Source: Aureimonas glaciei (GTDB taxonomy: Bacteria > Pseudomonadota > Alphaproteobacteria > Rhizobiales > Rhizobiaceae). From it: DNA of 64,000 nt. A program made the position numbers and the translations under genes. The stretch is taken from assembly GCF_014643375.1 (NCBI RefSeq), contig NZ_BMJJ01000005.1, positions 124,001 to 188,000 of the forward strand, in the 5' to 3' direction. The notes under the pieces are model-generated. The model made no database searches. It had not been told where the DNA came from and was given only the letters and a program-made list of their open reading frames with translations. The stretch's first letter is position 1, and each line of letters opens with the position of its first letter. This document shows positions 25,048 through 33,910 of this stretch, in pieces.

Positions 25048-26697
25048 TTAGCGCGTCAAACGCTTGTAGGTCGGGCGCTTGGGGTTGACCGAGTCGGGGC
25101 CGAGGCGGCGGATCTTGTCCTGCTCGTAGTCCTCGAAATTGCCCTCGAACCACTCGACATGGCTGTCGCCCTCGAAGGCCAGGATATGAGTCGCGAGCCG
25201 GTCGAGAAACATGCGGTCATGGCTGATGACCACGGCGCAGCCGGCGTACTCCTCCAGCGCGTCCTCCAGGGCCGTCAGCGTCTCGGTGTCGAGATCGTTG
25301 GTCGGCTCATCGAGAAGGATGACGTTGGAGCTCGACTTCAGCATCTTGGCCAGATGCACGCGGTTGCGCTGGCCGCCGGACAGCGTGCCGACCTTCTGCT
25401 GCTGGTCGGTGCCCTTGAAGTTGAAGTTGCCGACATAGGCGCGGGAGTTCATCTCGAACTTGCCGAGCTTCAGGATGTCGCTGCCGCCGGAGATTTCCTC
25501 CCAGACGTTCTTGTTGCCGTCGAGGCTGTCGCGGCTCTGGTCGACATAGCCGAGCTTGACCGTGTCGCCGATCTGGATCGAGCCGGAATCGGGCTGCTCC
25601 TGGCCGGTGATCATGCGGAACAGCGTCGTCTTGCCGGCGCCGTTCGGCCCGATGATGCCGACGATGCCGCCGGCCGGCAGCTTGAACGAGAGATTCTCGA
25701 TCAGGACGCGGTCGCCATAGCTCTTGGTGACATTGTCGAGTTCGATGACGCGGTTGCCGAGGCGCTCGCCGGCCGGAATGACGATGCGGCCGTCCGCGGG
25801 CTTGCGGTTCTCGGACAGCTCGACGAGGTCGGAATAGGCCTTGATGCGGGCCTTCGACTTGGTCTGCCGGGCCTTCGCGCCCTGCTGGATCCACTCGCGC
25901 TCGCGCGCCAGCGCCCGGGACCGCGCGTCGTCCTCGCGGCCTTCCTGGATCATCCGCTTCTGCTTCTTCTCGAGATAGGTCGAGTAGTTGCCCTCATAGG
26001 GAACGCCGCGGCCGCGATCGAGCTCGAGGATCCAGCCGGTGACGTTGTCGAGGAAGTAGCGATCATGCGTCACCATCAGCACGGAGCCGGTGTATTCGCG
26101 CAGGTGCTTTTCCAGCCAGTTGATGGTCTCGGCGTCGAGATGGTTGGTCGGCTCGTCGAGGAGCAGGATGTCGGGCTTCGACAGCAGGAGCTGGCAGAGC
26201 GCGACACGGCGCTTCTCGCCGCCGGAGAGGGCGACCACGTTGGCGTCGCCGGGCGGGCAGCGGAGAGCCTCCATCGCCATCTCGACCTGCGGCTCGAGGT
26301 CCCACAGGTTCTGCGCGTCGATCTCGTCCTGGAGACGGGCGCCCTCGTCGGCGGTCTCGTCGGAATAGTTCATCATCAGTTCGTTGTAGCGGTCGAGGAT
26401 CGCCTGCTTGTCGGCGACGCCCAGCATGACGTTCTCGAACACCGTCTTCGACTCGTCGAGATGCGGCTCCTGCGGGAGGTAGCCGACCTTGGCGCCCTCG
26501 GCCGCCCAGGCCTCGCCGGTATAGTCGGTGTCGGTGCCGGCCATGATCTTCAGGAGCGTCGACTTGCCCGAGCCGTTCGGCCCGAGAATGCCGATCTTGG
26601 CATCGGGATAGAAGGACAGATGGATGTCCTCCAGCACCTTCTTGTTGCCGTAGGACTTCTTCAGGCCGGACATGTGATAGATGAACTGGCGTGCCAT
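25048..26697 (-). CDS. ettA: Energy-dependent translational throttle protein EttA (ABC-F)
   Basis: A 549-residue ABC-F ATPase that binds the ribosomal E site and gates elongation according to ATP/ADP. Two ABC cassettes are visible: Walker A GPNGSGKSTLLK and GPNGAGKTTLFR, signatures LSGGEKRRVALCQ and LSGGQRNRVHLAK, Walker B ILLLDEPTNHLDAET and VILLDEPTNDLDTET. The EttA arm insertion lies in the first cassette and the linker contains TKSKARIKAYSDLVE. Start ATG 26697 gives the exact family N terminus MARQFIYHMSGLKK. The open frame continuing upstream is not coding. It has the normal family length (555 in E. coli). Confidence 0.96.
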   Translation of the reverse strand: MARQFIYHMSGLKKSYGNKKVLEDIHLSFYPDAKIGILGPNGSGKSTLLKIMAGTDTDYTGEAWAAEGAKVGYLPQEPHLDESKTVFENVMLGVADKQAILDRYNELMMNYSDETADEGARLQDEIDAQNLWDLEPQVEMAMEALRCPPGDANVVALSGGEKRRVALCQLLLSKPDILLLDEPTNHLDAETINWLEKHLREYTGSVLMVTHDRYFLDNVTGWILELDRGRGVPYEGNYSTYLEKKQKRMIQEGREDDARSRALAREREWIQQGAKARQTKSKARIKAYSDLVELSENRKPADGRIVIPAGERLGNRVIELDNVTKSYGDRVLIENLSFKLPAGGIVGIIGPNGAGKTTLFRMITGQEQPDSGSIQIGDTVKLGYVDQSRDSLDGNKNVWEEISGGSDILKLGKFEMNSRAYVGNFNFKGTDQQQKVGTLSGGQRNRVHLAKMLKSSSNVILLDEPTNDLDTETLTALEDALEEYAGCAVVISHDRMFLDRLATHILAFEGDSHVEWFEGNFEDYEQDKIRRLGPDSVNPKRPTYKRLTR

Positions 26698-26835
26698 GAG
26701 GGACGCGTCTCCGTCGTGAGATGGAAAAAGAGTTGCGCCGTCTCTAAGCCATCGGGCGCCGCGGAGCAACGCCGGAGAACGCGGGGGTTGTCCGCCGGCG
26801 CCCGGCCGGCACGGACCTCCCCCACCCCTTCGCCA

Positions 26836-26855
26836 GACCGGCGGCACCGCCGGTC
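26836..26855. repeat. Perfect GC-rich palindrome in the aldo/keto reductase-ettA gap
   Basis: GACCGGCGG and CCGCCGGTC are exact inverted 9-base arms with a 2-base centre. It lies in the 254-base gap between ettA and the upstream aldo/keto reductase gene. No T run follows on either strand, so it is not a clear terminator. I see no gene in the gap. Confidence 0.5.
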
Positions 26856-26951
26856 CCTTGCGTGACAGGCATTCGGGCGGGCGGCGAAGGCCGTCCGTCG
26901 CCCCGCCGGGATCGGCGCGGACCGCGACACGCCGTCTGCCTGCCGCAGCTG

Positions 26952-27833
26952 TCAGCCGTGCGAGCCGCCGGTGCCGATGGCATTTAGCGCCGCCATCGCT
27001 TCTTCGGGCAGGTCGAGCTCTGCCGCCGCGAGGTTCTTTCCGAGATGCCCGACCGACGAAGTGCCGGGAATGAGGAGGATGTTCGGCGAGCGGCGCAGCA
27101 GCCAGGCGAGCGCCACCTGCATCGGCGTCGCGCCGAGCCTTTTCGCGACCTCGTCCAACGCCGTCGACTGCAGCGGCGAGAAGCCGCCGAGCGGGAAGAA
27201 GGGCACGTAGGCGATGCCGGCTGCCGCCAAGGCGTCGATCAGCGCGTCGTCGCCGCGGTGGACGAGGTTGTACTGGTTCTGCACGCAGACGATCTCGGCG
27301 ATGCCGCGGCCCTCGGCGACCTGCGTCGCCGTAACGTTGCTGAGCCCGATATGGCGCACCAGCCCCTGCCGCTGCAGGTCGGCCAGCACCGCAAGCGGTG
27401 CTGCGATCGAGCCCTCGGCCGGACCGTGGACGTCGAACATGATGCGCAGGTTGACGACATCGAGCGTCTCCAGGCCGAGATTTCGCAAATTGTCATGCAC
27501 GGCCGCGGTGAGGTCCTCGGCCGAATAGGCCGGGTTCCACGAGGCATCCGGACCGCGCCTAGCGCCGATCTTGGTGACGATTACGAGATCGTCGGGATAG
27601 GGATGCAGCGCCTCGCGGATGATCTGGTTGGTGACGTGGGGGCCGTAGAAGTCGCTGGTGTCGATGTGGTTCACCCCGGCCGCCACCGCCGCGCGCAGCA
27701 CGGCCACGGCGGCGTCGCGGTCGCGCGGCGGCCCGAAGACGCCCTTGCCCGCCAGTTGCATGGCGCCGTAGCCAAGACGCCTGACGGTGCGGCTGCCGAG
27801 CGAAAACGTGCCGGCCTTGTCGATATCGGTCAT
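26952..27833 (-). CDS. Aldo/keto reductase (catalytic His not conserved)
   Basis: A 293-residue TIM-barrel oxidoreductase using NAD(P)H. Three of the four usual catalytic residues are seen: Asp and Tyr in HIDTSDFYGP and Lys in VTKIGARRG. The fourth, His, normally follows LxDxxxxH; here that place reads LDVVNLRIM, so it is missing, as in one AKR subgroup. GLVRHIGLSNVT and the C-terminal LLIPGTSSVGHLGKNL (cofactor-binding) are present. Start ATG 27833 has AGGAG eight bases upstream; 27839 is an alternative. A LysR gene is divergent and may control it. Confidence 0.88.
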   Translation of the reverse strand: MTDIDKAGTFSLGSRTVRRLGYGAMQLAGKGVFGPPRDRDAAVAVLRAAVAAGVNHIDTSDFYGPHVTNQIIREALHPYPDDLVIVTKIGARRGPDASWNPAYSAEDLTAAVHDNLRNLGLETLDVVNLRIMFDVHGPAEGSIAAPLAVLADLQRQGLVRHIGLSNVTATQVAEGRGIAEIVCVQNQYNLVHRGDDALIDALAAAGIAYVPFFPLGGFSPLQSTALDEVAKRLGATPMQVALAWLLRRSPNILLIPGTSSVGHLGKNLAAAELDLPEEAMAALNAIGTGGSHG

Positions 27834-27927
27834 GTCCATTTCTCCTGTTCGATAGAGGCTATATGGACGGGGCCGGCGTGTACGATAATATGGGGCAATC
27901 GGCACGGCCCGTGCGCAATGGTGGACA

Positions 27928-28830
27928 ATGAAGGCTGACCTCGGCGATCTCAGTGCCTTTGTGACAGTCGCCCGTGCCGGCGGTTTTCGCGAGGGCGCGC
28001 GGCTGAGCGGCGGCAGCGCCTCGGGCCTCAGCGAGGCGATCCGCCGGCTGGAGACCCGTCTCGGCGTCCGGCTGCTTCACCGCACGACGCGCAGCGTCGC
28101 CCTGACGGAAGCCGGTGCGCGCCTGTTGGAGCGCCTCGGCCCGGCGCTGGGCGAGGTCGAGGCATCGCTGGACGTGTTGAACGGGTTTCGCGACCGTCCC
28201 GCCGGCACGTTGAGGCTGAACGTGCCGATCAGCGCGGCGCGGCTGGTCTTACCGGCGATCGTTCCGGCCTTTCTCGCCGCCTACCCCGACATTGTGCTCG
28301 ACGTGGTCGCCGAGGACGGTTTCGTCGATGTCCTGGCCGCGGGATGCGACGCCGGCATCCGCTACGACGAGCGGCTGGAGCAGGACATGATCGCGGTGCC
28401 GATCGGCCCCCGCCGGCAGCGCTATGCGGCCGCTGCCGCGCCGGCCTATCTCGACCGGCGCGGACGCCCGGACCATCCACGCGACCTCCTCGGCCACGAC
28501 TGCCTGCGCGGACGCTTCGCCAGCGGCGCGATGACGGAATGGGAGTTCGAGAAGGACGGCGAGACGGTGCGCGTGGACCCGACGGGCCCGCTGGTCGTGC
28601 GCGTCGGCGCGGCGACGGATCTCGCCGTCGACGCCGCGATCGGCGGCACGGGCATCATCATGCTGTTCGAGGACTGGCTGCGCCCGCATCTGGACAGCGG
28701 TGCGCTCGAGCCGGTGCTGCAATCCTGGTGGCCGGCGTTCTCGGGACCCTTTCTCTACTATCCCGGGCGGCGCCACCTCCCCTCGCCGCTGCGCGCCTTC
28801 GTCGACTTCATCGCGGCGCGGCGGGACTGA
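27928..28830 (+). CDS. LysR-family transcriptional regulator
   Basis: A 300-residue LTTR. The N-terminal HTH covers residues 1-60 (FVTVARAGGFREGARLSGGSASGLSEAIRRLETRLGVRLLHRTTRSVALTE), and the remainder is a periplasmic-binding-like effector domain (about 90-295). It is divergent from the aldo/keto reductase gene with a 94-base gap, the classical arrangement for LTTR control of the neighbour. No inducer can be predicted. Confidence 0.92.
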   Translation: MKADLGDLSAFVTVARAGGFREGARLSGGSASGLSEAIRRLETRLGVRLLHRTTRSVALTEAGARLLERLGPALGEVEASLDVLNGFRDRPAGTLRLNVPISAARLVLPAIVPAFLAAYPDIVLDVVAEDGFVDVLAAGCDAGIRYDERLEQDMIAVPIGPRRQRYAAAAAPAYLDRRGRPDHPRDLLGHDCLRGRFASGAMTEWEFEKDGETVRVDPTGPLVVRVGAATDLAVDAAIGGTGIIMLFEDWLRPHLDSGALEPVLQSWWPAFSGPFLYYPGRRHLPSPLRAFVDFIAARRD

Positions 28831-28842
28831 CGGCGCGGCGGC

Positions 28843-29886
28843 TCACTGCAGTCCGACGGCGTCGACGATCCCTTCCGTGCAGCCGCCATCGGTCGGCGAC
28901 GCGGCGAGGATCAGCGCGCCGATATCGGCGTGCGGCCCGATCTCGCCGACGAGGCCGATGGTGATCTCGCCGATGAGCCGGCGCGAGCCGTCCCGCGGGC
29001 AGGCGATGCGGATTCGTTCGCCGGCACCCTCGCCAAAGCCCTCGTCGAAGGCGGCGCGGACCTCGGCGAGGCTGACGCTCTGCCCGATCCGTCCGGCGAA
29101 GAGGGCGCTGACCGGCGAGGCGGCGATCGCCTCGACGAGGCGCACGGAGTCGGCGAAATAGGCCTCCGCCGGGCCGTAGCATGTGCCGTGGCGGATCCAT
29201 TCGTGCCGGTCCAGCATGGATTGCGTTCCCGGCATGACCTTCTCCAGCGCCGCGCGGGTCGAGGCGCTGACCTCCGGCGCCGGCAAGTCGGCCCAGTCCG
29301 ACGCCTTGTCCGTCGCCTTCACGGCCGCGCTGACGCCGCAATATTCCTTGCCGCGGGGCTGCGGCCAGAGGCCGTGCAGGGCGAAGTTGGTCGCGTCGAA
29401 CCGGTCTGCCGTCTGGTTGCGGCATTCGGTCTTGCGAGACTGACCCTCGCAGAAGGCCGGCTGCCAGCTGATCGCCAGGAGATTGCGGGTGGAAGGACCG
29501 CCCGCCGCCACCGGCTGCGGTTCGTTTGGCGCCGGCGCGTCGGGGGTGGCGGTCACCTCGGGATCGCCGACGACCGGCACGTCGTCGACGGCGACGACGC
29601 GCGTGCCGCAGTCGATCCTCACCCAGCGGCGCTCCGGCGTGGCGCCCTCGACGCCGATCCAGTAGTGCGTGCCGGGGACCTTGTTCTGCGCGTAGAGACG
29701 GTAGGCGTGGCCGACGTCGAGGCGGATGTCCCCCGGATTGCCGGACTGGCGGATGGCGGGCGTCGCAGGGCAGGCGGTCTTGGCGATGAAGAAGCCGTCG
29801 ATGGCCGGCTGGGCCAGCGCCGCCGGGGCGCCGAAGGCCATGCCGTACGCCAGCACCAAACCGACGCCGAGAACTCCCATGCGCAT
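28843..29886 (-). CDS. Secreted RNase T2-family ribonuclease with N-terminal extension
   Basis: A 347-residue exported ribonuclease. A signal peptide (residues 1-25, GVGLVLAYGMAFGAPAALAQ) is followed by a ~105-residue N-terminal region with its own cysteines (C39, C93), a Pro-rich linker (about 103-128) and the RNase T2 domain (about 133-335). Both active-site motifs are intact: CAS I FALHGLWPQ (H171) and CAS II HEWIRHGTC (H228, E229, H233). It should act in the periplasm or outside the cell as a nutrient RNase. Start ATG 29886 has GGGGG six bases upstream. Confidence 0.92.
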   Translation of the reverse strand: MRMGVLGVGLVLAYGMAFGAPAALAQPAIDGFFIAKTACPATPAIRQSGNPGDIRLDVGHAYRLYAQNKVPGTHYWIGVEGATPERRWVRIDCGTRVVAVDDVPVVGDPEVTATPDAPAPNEPQPVAAGGPSTRNLLAISWQPAFCEGQSRKTECRNQTADRFDATNFALHGLWPQPRGKEYCGVSAAVKATDKASDWADLPAPEVSASTRAALEKVMPGTQSMLDRHEWIRHGTCYGPAEAYFADSVRLVEAIAASPVSALFAGRIGQSVSLAEVRAAFDEGFGEGAGERIRIACPRDGSRRLIGEITIGLVGEIGPHADIGALILAASPTDGGCTEGIVDAVGLQ

Positions 29887-30077
29887 GTCGATCCCCCGGT
29901 CCGGTCCGCAGTGAAGCGAACCATTGCCGATCGCGTGCCGGGCGGCAAGAGACATCCTCGGCCTGCCGGGCACGGGTGCCGCTCGCTGCGCCGCTTTAAC
30001 CGGCGGGCGATCCGTGGAAAGAATGGCGCCATCCGCCGCGGGCGATCCGCCGGCGATAGCCCGTACGAGGTGTTCGC

Positions 30078-31016
30078 CTGTTCGACGACAATTTCCGCCT
30101 GCCCAGTCCGACCGGCGCGCTGCTCAATGTCTATCTGGCGCGGGCGACGACGCCGCCCCGCGGCGTTCTCCTGGTTCAGCATGGCCTCGCCGAGCATGCC
30201 GGCCGCTACGCCCGCTTTGCCGGCGAGATGGCGGCCGAGGGCCTGCATGTCTATGCCCACGACCACCGCGGCCATGGCTCGACCAGCGCGCCCGACGCGC
30301 CGCTGAAACGGTTCGCCCGCTCGCGCGGCGGCCCGAAACTCGTCGCCGACGCCTTCGCCGTCCAGGACCATGCCGAAATCGAACATCCCGGCCTGCCGAT
30401 CCTGGTCTTCGGCCATTCCATGGGCGGCCTCGTGGCGGTGAACCATGCTGCCGCCTACGGCCCTCGGCTGGCGGGGCTCGCCGTCTGGAACAGCCATCTG
30501 GCCCTCGGGCTGGAAGAACGCGTCGCCATCCTCGCGCTCAAGGTGGAAAAGGCGCTGAAAGGCTCGGACGTGCCGAGCGCCCTGTTCATGCGGGCGACGA
30601 TCGACACCTGGAGCCGGGCGATCGAACCGCGCCGCACGCCGTCCGACTGGCTGAGCCACGACGCAGCGGCGGTCGACCGTTACATCGACGATCCGCTGTG
30701 TGGCTGGGCGCCGACCATTTCCATGGCGGAGGATCTGGTCGCTCTGGTGCGCACCGGCCATCACGCCGCCAACGCCTCCGCTTTGCCGCCCGGGCTGCCG
30801 GTCCATCTCCTCGGCGGTTCCGCCGACCCGGCGACCGACGAGGGGCGCGGCGTGGAAAGGCTGGCGGCGATGCTGCGGCTCGCCGGCAGCCGCGACGTCA
30901 CTCTCGCCATCGTGCCGGGCGCGCGGCACGAGACGTTGCACGAGACCGAAACTTATCGCGCCAAGGGAATCGCCAGTCTGGTCGGCTGGCTCGACAGGGT
31001 CCTGCCGCGGGAATAA
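30078..31016 (+). CDS. Alpha/beta hydrolase, monoacylglycerol lipase type; probable CTG start
   Basis: A 312-residue hydrolase. Catalytic features from the CTG start: the oxyanion-side LLVQHGLAEH (HG 35-36), DHRGHGST, nucleophile elbow FGHSMGG (S114), acid in GGSADPATD and His in GARHETLH. The first ATG (30228) would remove the first 50 residues, including the HG motif and the first strands, so it cannot be the true start. Upstream in-frame there is no ATG, GTG or TTG; CTG 30078 has GAGG seven bases before it, and a stop (TAG) lies just beyond at about 30055. Substrate is likely a monoglyceride or lysolipid. Confidence 0.82.
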   Translation: MFDDNFRLPSPTGALLNVYLARATTPPRGVLLVQHGLAEHAGRYARFAGEMAAEGLHVYAHDHRGHGSTSAPDAPLKRFARSRGGPKLVADAFAVQDHAEIEHPGLPILVFGHSMGGLVAVNHAAAYGPRLAGLAVWNSHLALGLEERVAILALKVEKALKGSDVPSALFMRATIDTWSRAIEPRRTPSDWLSHDAAAVDRYIDDPLCGWAPTISMAEDLVALVRTGHHAANASALPPGLPVHLLGGSADPATDEGRGVERLAAMLRLAGSRDVTLAIVPGARHETLHETETYRAKGIASLVGWLDRVLPRE

Positions 31017-31054
31017 CGAGGATCGGCACGGACGATCCGAGGAGGCGAGCAACG

Positions 31055-31543
31055 ATGCCCGAGATGGCAGACTGGAACGACGCCGCCCTCTATGCCAGCC
31101 GCGTCTTCGCGGCGCTGCTCCTGGCGGGCGCCATCGGCTTCGAGCGCGAAGCGCAGGACAAGTCCGCGGGACTGCGGACGCATATGATGGTCGGCGTCGG
31201 CGCCTGCCTTTTCACGCTGTTGATGATCATCCTGATCGATCGCTACCAGTCCGACACCATCCGGGCCGATCCCATCCGCATCGTCAGCGCCATCACCTCG
31301 GGCGTCGCCTTTCTCGCCGCGGGCGCGATCATCCAGTCGCGCGGGCGGGTGAAGGGGCTGACCACCGGGGGCTCCCTGTGGATGGCGGGCGCGATCGGGC
31401 TGGGCTGCGGGCTCGGCGAATATCTCCTGTCGCTGATCGCCGTCGGGGCGACCATCGTCGTCCTCGTCTGTATCAAGCAACTGGAGCGGCGGTTCTTTCC
31501 GAACGACGAGGCGTCAGCGAACAAGCGTCGCGATCGGCGCTGA
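31055..31543 (+). CDS. MgtC/SapB-family membrane protein
   Basis: A 162-residue inner-membrane protein with about four to five membrane segments. The family pattern is AIGFEREAQDKSAGLRTHMMVGVGACLFTLL and VSAITSGVAFLAAGAIIQSRGRVKGLTTGGSLWMAGAIGLGCG. MgtC members help growth in low magnesium and in phagocytes, in some species by binding the F1Fo ATPase; whether that holds here is unknown. The start ATG 31055 follows GGAGG. It is in the same direction as the alpha/beta hydrolase, 38 bases downstream. Confidence 0.88.
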   Translation: MPEMADWNDAALYASRVFAALLLAGAIGFEREAQDKSAGLRTHMMVGVGACLFTLLMIILIDRYQSDTIRADPIRIVSAITSGVAFLAAGAIIQSRGRVKGLTTGGSLWMAGAIGLGCGLGEYLLSLIAVGATIVVLVCIKQLERRFFPNDEASANKRRDRR

Positions 31544-31566
31544 GGGCGCCGCTTCCCCGCGGTTGC

Positions 31567-32472
31567 TCAGCCGGCGGTGATGCGACTCGCCGAGACTGAC
31601 AGGCGCTGCTGCATGTCCCGCGGCATCGGCGGGCCGAAACGCTCCGGCGTCACCAGCGCGTAGTCCTTGAGCTCGTCCGTCGTCAGCACATAGAGCGCGT
31701 CGGGCGGCGTCTTCATCGCCTTGATCCAGATCTCCGGCTTCACGCCCATGTCGACCAGAAGCTCCTGGCATTCGGCGATGATCGCCTGAACATCGGCGAT
31801 GGAGACGTCGAGATCGCGGGCGCGAGCCACGCCGGGCGCGTCGACGGCGAACACCTGGTGGAGACCGATCCAGGCACTCGTTCCGGCCGAGCGCTCGGCC
31901 CCGCCGGCAAACAGCAGCGGGCAGGCCGAGGCGCAATAGCCGTCCGCCGGCACACGCGTATCGATCCCATGCTCGCGCACGAGGCGCGCCATCTTGATGG
32001 CATCCTCGACCGATCCGCCGGGCGAATGCAGGACGAGTTCGCCGATCGTCTGGTCAGGCGTGTCGATCAGCGCCTGGAAAAGCTCGGCCGTTCCGGGCTC
32101 GATGCGGCCGATGGCGGTCACCTGGCCGTCGCCGGCTCGAACGAAACGCATCGGCGCGGCCATCGCCTCGCCGTCGACCGGCCCGTCGTAGCCCGGCAGG
32201 ACCGGCTCGCCGCGGTCTGGCCCCATCGGAATGGCTTTGGGCAGATAGGGGCGGATCTGGTCGCCCGGCGTCGGGCGGGCGACACGCAGCGGCTCGGTGC
32301 GGCTCATCCGTTGCGCCGTCGCCCGCTCCTGCGTCATCGACCAATAGTCGAGACCGACGACGGCGACCGCCATGGTGAGCAGCGCCACGAAGACACAGCG
32401 CAGGATCGCGCCTTCCGGAATGGCGCGGAACATCCGCTCGAAACGCCCGGGGGAGTAGTCGGCACCGATCAT
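31567..32472 (-). CDS. Membrane-anchored ClpP/crotonase-fold protein (periplasmic)
   Basis: A 301-residue protein with an N-terminal transmembrane helix (about 24-44, CVFVALLTMAVAVVGL) and a ClpP-like domain (about 110-290). Visible family elements: LVLHSPGGSVEDAIKMARLV and ADGYCASACPLLFAGG with the nucleophile-position serine of the SppA/ClpP type, then WIGLHQVF. The layout is that of a periplasmic serine peptidase-like protein of unknown substrate. It ends just before the MgtC gene and begins ten bases after the large membrane protein, with which it forms a pair. Confidence 0.82.
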   Translation of the reverse strand: MIGADYSPGRFERMFRAIPEGAILRCVFVALLTMAVAVVGLDYWSMTQERATAQRMSRTEPLRVARPTPGDQIRPYLPKAIPMGPDRGEPVLPGYDGPVDGEAMAAPMRFVRAGDGQVTAIGRIEPGTAELFQALIDTPDQTIGELVLHSPGGSVEDAIKMARLVREHGIDTRVPADGYCASACPLLFAGGAERSAGTSAWIGLHQVFAVDAPGVARARDLDVSIADVQAIIAECQELLVDMGVKPEIWIKAMKTPPDALYVLTTDELKDYALVTPERFGPPMPRDMQQRLSVSASRITAG

Positions 32473-32482
32473 TGCCGCCCCC

Positions 32483-33757
32483 TCACCTCAGCACCGTCTT
32501 CGGGAACGGCCCCATCGGCCGGTTCTGCTGGACGATGTCGTCGTCCTCCGACACCAGCGCCTCGCCCTCTTCGGTGGCCCGAAGGCTCCGCTGGATGCGC
32601 AGAGCGCGCATCAGCTCGCCCGTGCTCATCTCGCCATGCTCGAGCTCGTCGCCCTCCTCGCGGCGGATGACGTCCTGGACGATGCACAGGATGAAGATCA
32701 GCACGCCCGGCAGGAGATCGATGGCGATGGCGCCGGCCCAGGAGGGCAGGAAGTCGCCGGCATAGCGGATGACGGCTTCGGGCGCCGACAGCGGCGTGAA
32801 GCGCAGGGGCTCGACCAGCGGCCGGGCCAAAATCTCGTCGGCGGCGGCGGCGAGCGCCAGGCTCTGGGCCTGGACGGCGGTCTCGACGCGGCCGACCACC
32901 TCGCTCTGGCGGTTCTGCAGGTCGACATCGGCGCCGCCCGCGACCGGGGCGATGAAGCTCTTGCCGAGATCTTCCGCCGCGCGCTTCACCGAGGGCGCGA
33001 CCGAGGTCTGCTGCAGGGCCGAAATCAGGCCGGAGAGTTGCACGGCTTCCTCGGCATAGGCGTTGGCGCGCTCGTCGATCGGGCCGCCCGAGGAGACGAG
33101 CTGGCGCATTGCGGCAAGCCGCTTGCCGCCCTCGGCAAACAGCGCGTCGACGGCGGTGCGCGAATTGATGACCTCGGTCTGCAGCCCGGACAGCTGCGCC
33201 GACATCTGCGACAGGAGCTGCACGACGGTGCCCGAACCGGACGTTCCGGTCAGACCGCCGCTCTGCCGCTCGAGGTCGGCAAGGCCTGAAAAGCGCTGCG
33301 CGGCAAGCTGGATGTCCGGCAGGAGGCTCTGGGCGGCGAGCGCGTTCTCGTTCGCCGCATTGAACTTCTGCTGGTACTCCTCGGTCGTGTTCGACAGGTG
33401 CTGTTCGAGGGCGGCGGAGCCCGCCAACGCCGAGGCGTTCAGCCAGGAGCTCATCGCCATGATCATCGCCGCGCCGATCAGCATGGCGAGATACAGCATG
33501 CCGCGGCTGCCGGCCTGGCGAACATGCGGCATGAAGCGCATGAGATAGGACCAGAAGGCGAAGATCGCGACCGACACCGCGGCGGAATAGATGATGGCGC
33601 CAAGAAACACGGTGGTCGCCGAGCCATCGAGCAGTTCGCGCACGCCGAGATAGGTGAAGACACCGCTGCCCAGCGCCAGCACCGCGAGCGTCACCTGCGT
33701 CGTCGTCTCCAGGCGATTGATCTGCCCGCGCAGCGTGTAGGAATGCGATGCGCTCAT
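32483..33757 (-). CDS. Hypothetical membrane protein with long periplasmic region
   Basis: A 424-residue membrane protein that I do not recognise as a named family. There are about three N-terminal membrane helices (22-45, 47-70, 85-110), a ~220-residue mostly helical, Gln/Ala-rich extramembrane region, and a final helix near 335-360 (AIAIDLLPGVLIFILCIVQDV). The C terminus is charged (REEGDELEHGEMSTGELMRALR) and should be cytoplasmic. It is the first gene of a pair with the ClpP-fold protein, ten bases apart. The coupling suggests a joint function at the envelope, not known. Confidence 0.78.
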   Translation of the reverse strand: MSASHSYTLRGQINRLETTTQVTLAVLALGSGVFTYLGVRELLDGSATTVFLGAIIYSAAVSVAIFAFWSYLMRFMPHVRQAGSRGMLYLAMLIGAAMIMAMSSWLNASALAGSAALEQHLSNTTEEYQQKFNAANENALAAQSLLPDIQLAAQRFSGLADLERQSGGLTGTSGSGTVVQLLSQMSAQLSGLQTEVINSRTAVDALFAEGGKRLAAMRQLVSSGGPIDERANAYAEEAVQLSGLISALQQTSVAPSVKRAAEDLGKSFIAPVAGGADVDLQNRQSEVVGRVETAVQAQSLALAAAADEILARPLVEPLRFTPLSAPEAVIRYAGDFLPSWAGAIAIDLLPGVLIFILCIVQDVIRREEGDELEHGEMSTGELMRALRIQRSLRATEEGEALVSEDDDIVQQNRPMGPFPKTVLR

Positions 33758-33910
33758 CGGTCTCTCTCACCCTTGCCGCCGGGCGAAAAGCCCGATCCGG
33801 CCGCGATGCCGGTCCGGCAGCGTTAAGAAGAGATTAAGGCTTTCGATAGGCTTGGCGATAGCCCCGCGCGCCTACAGACCGGCGGCGGGACGCGAAAGCT
33901 GCAATCGCGG

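Noticed and set aside
24565-26865. 766-residue open frame on the plus strand
   Set aside because: It is antisense to the HWE kinase and ettA genes and has no domain pattern.
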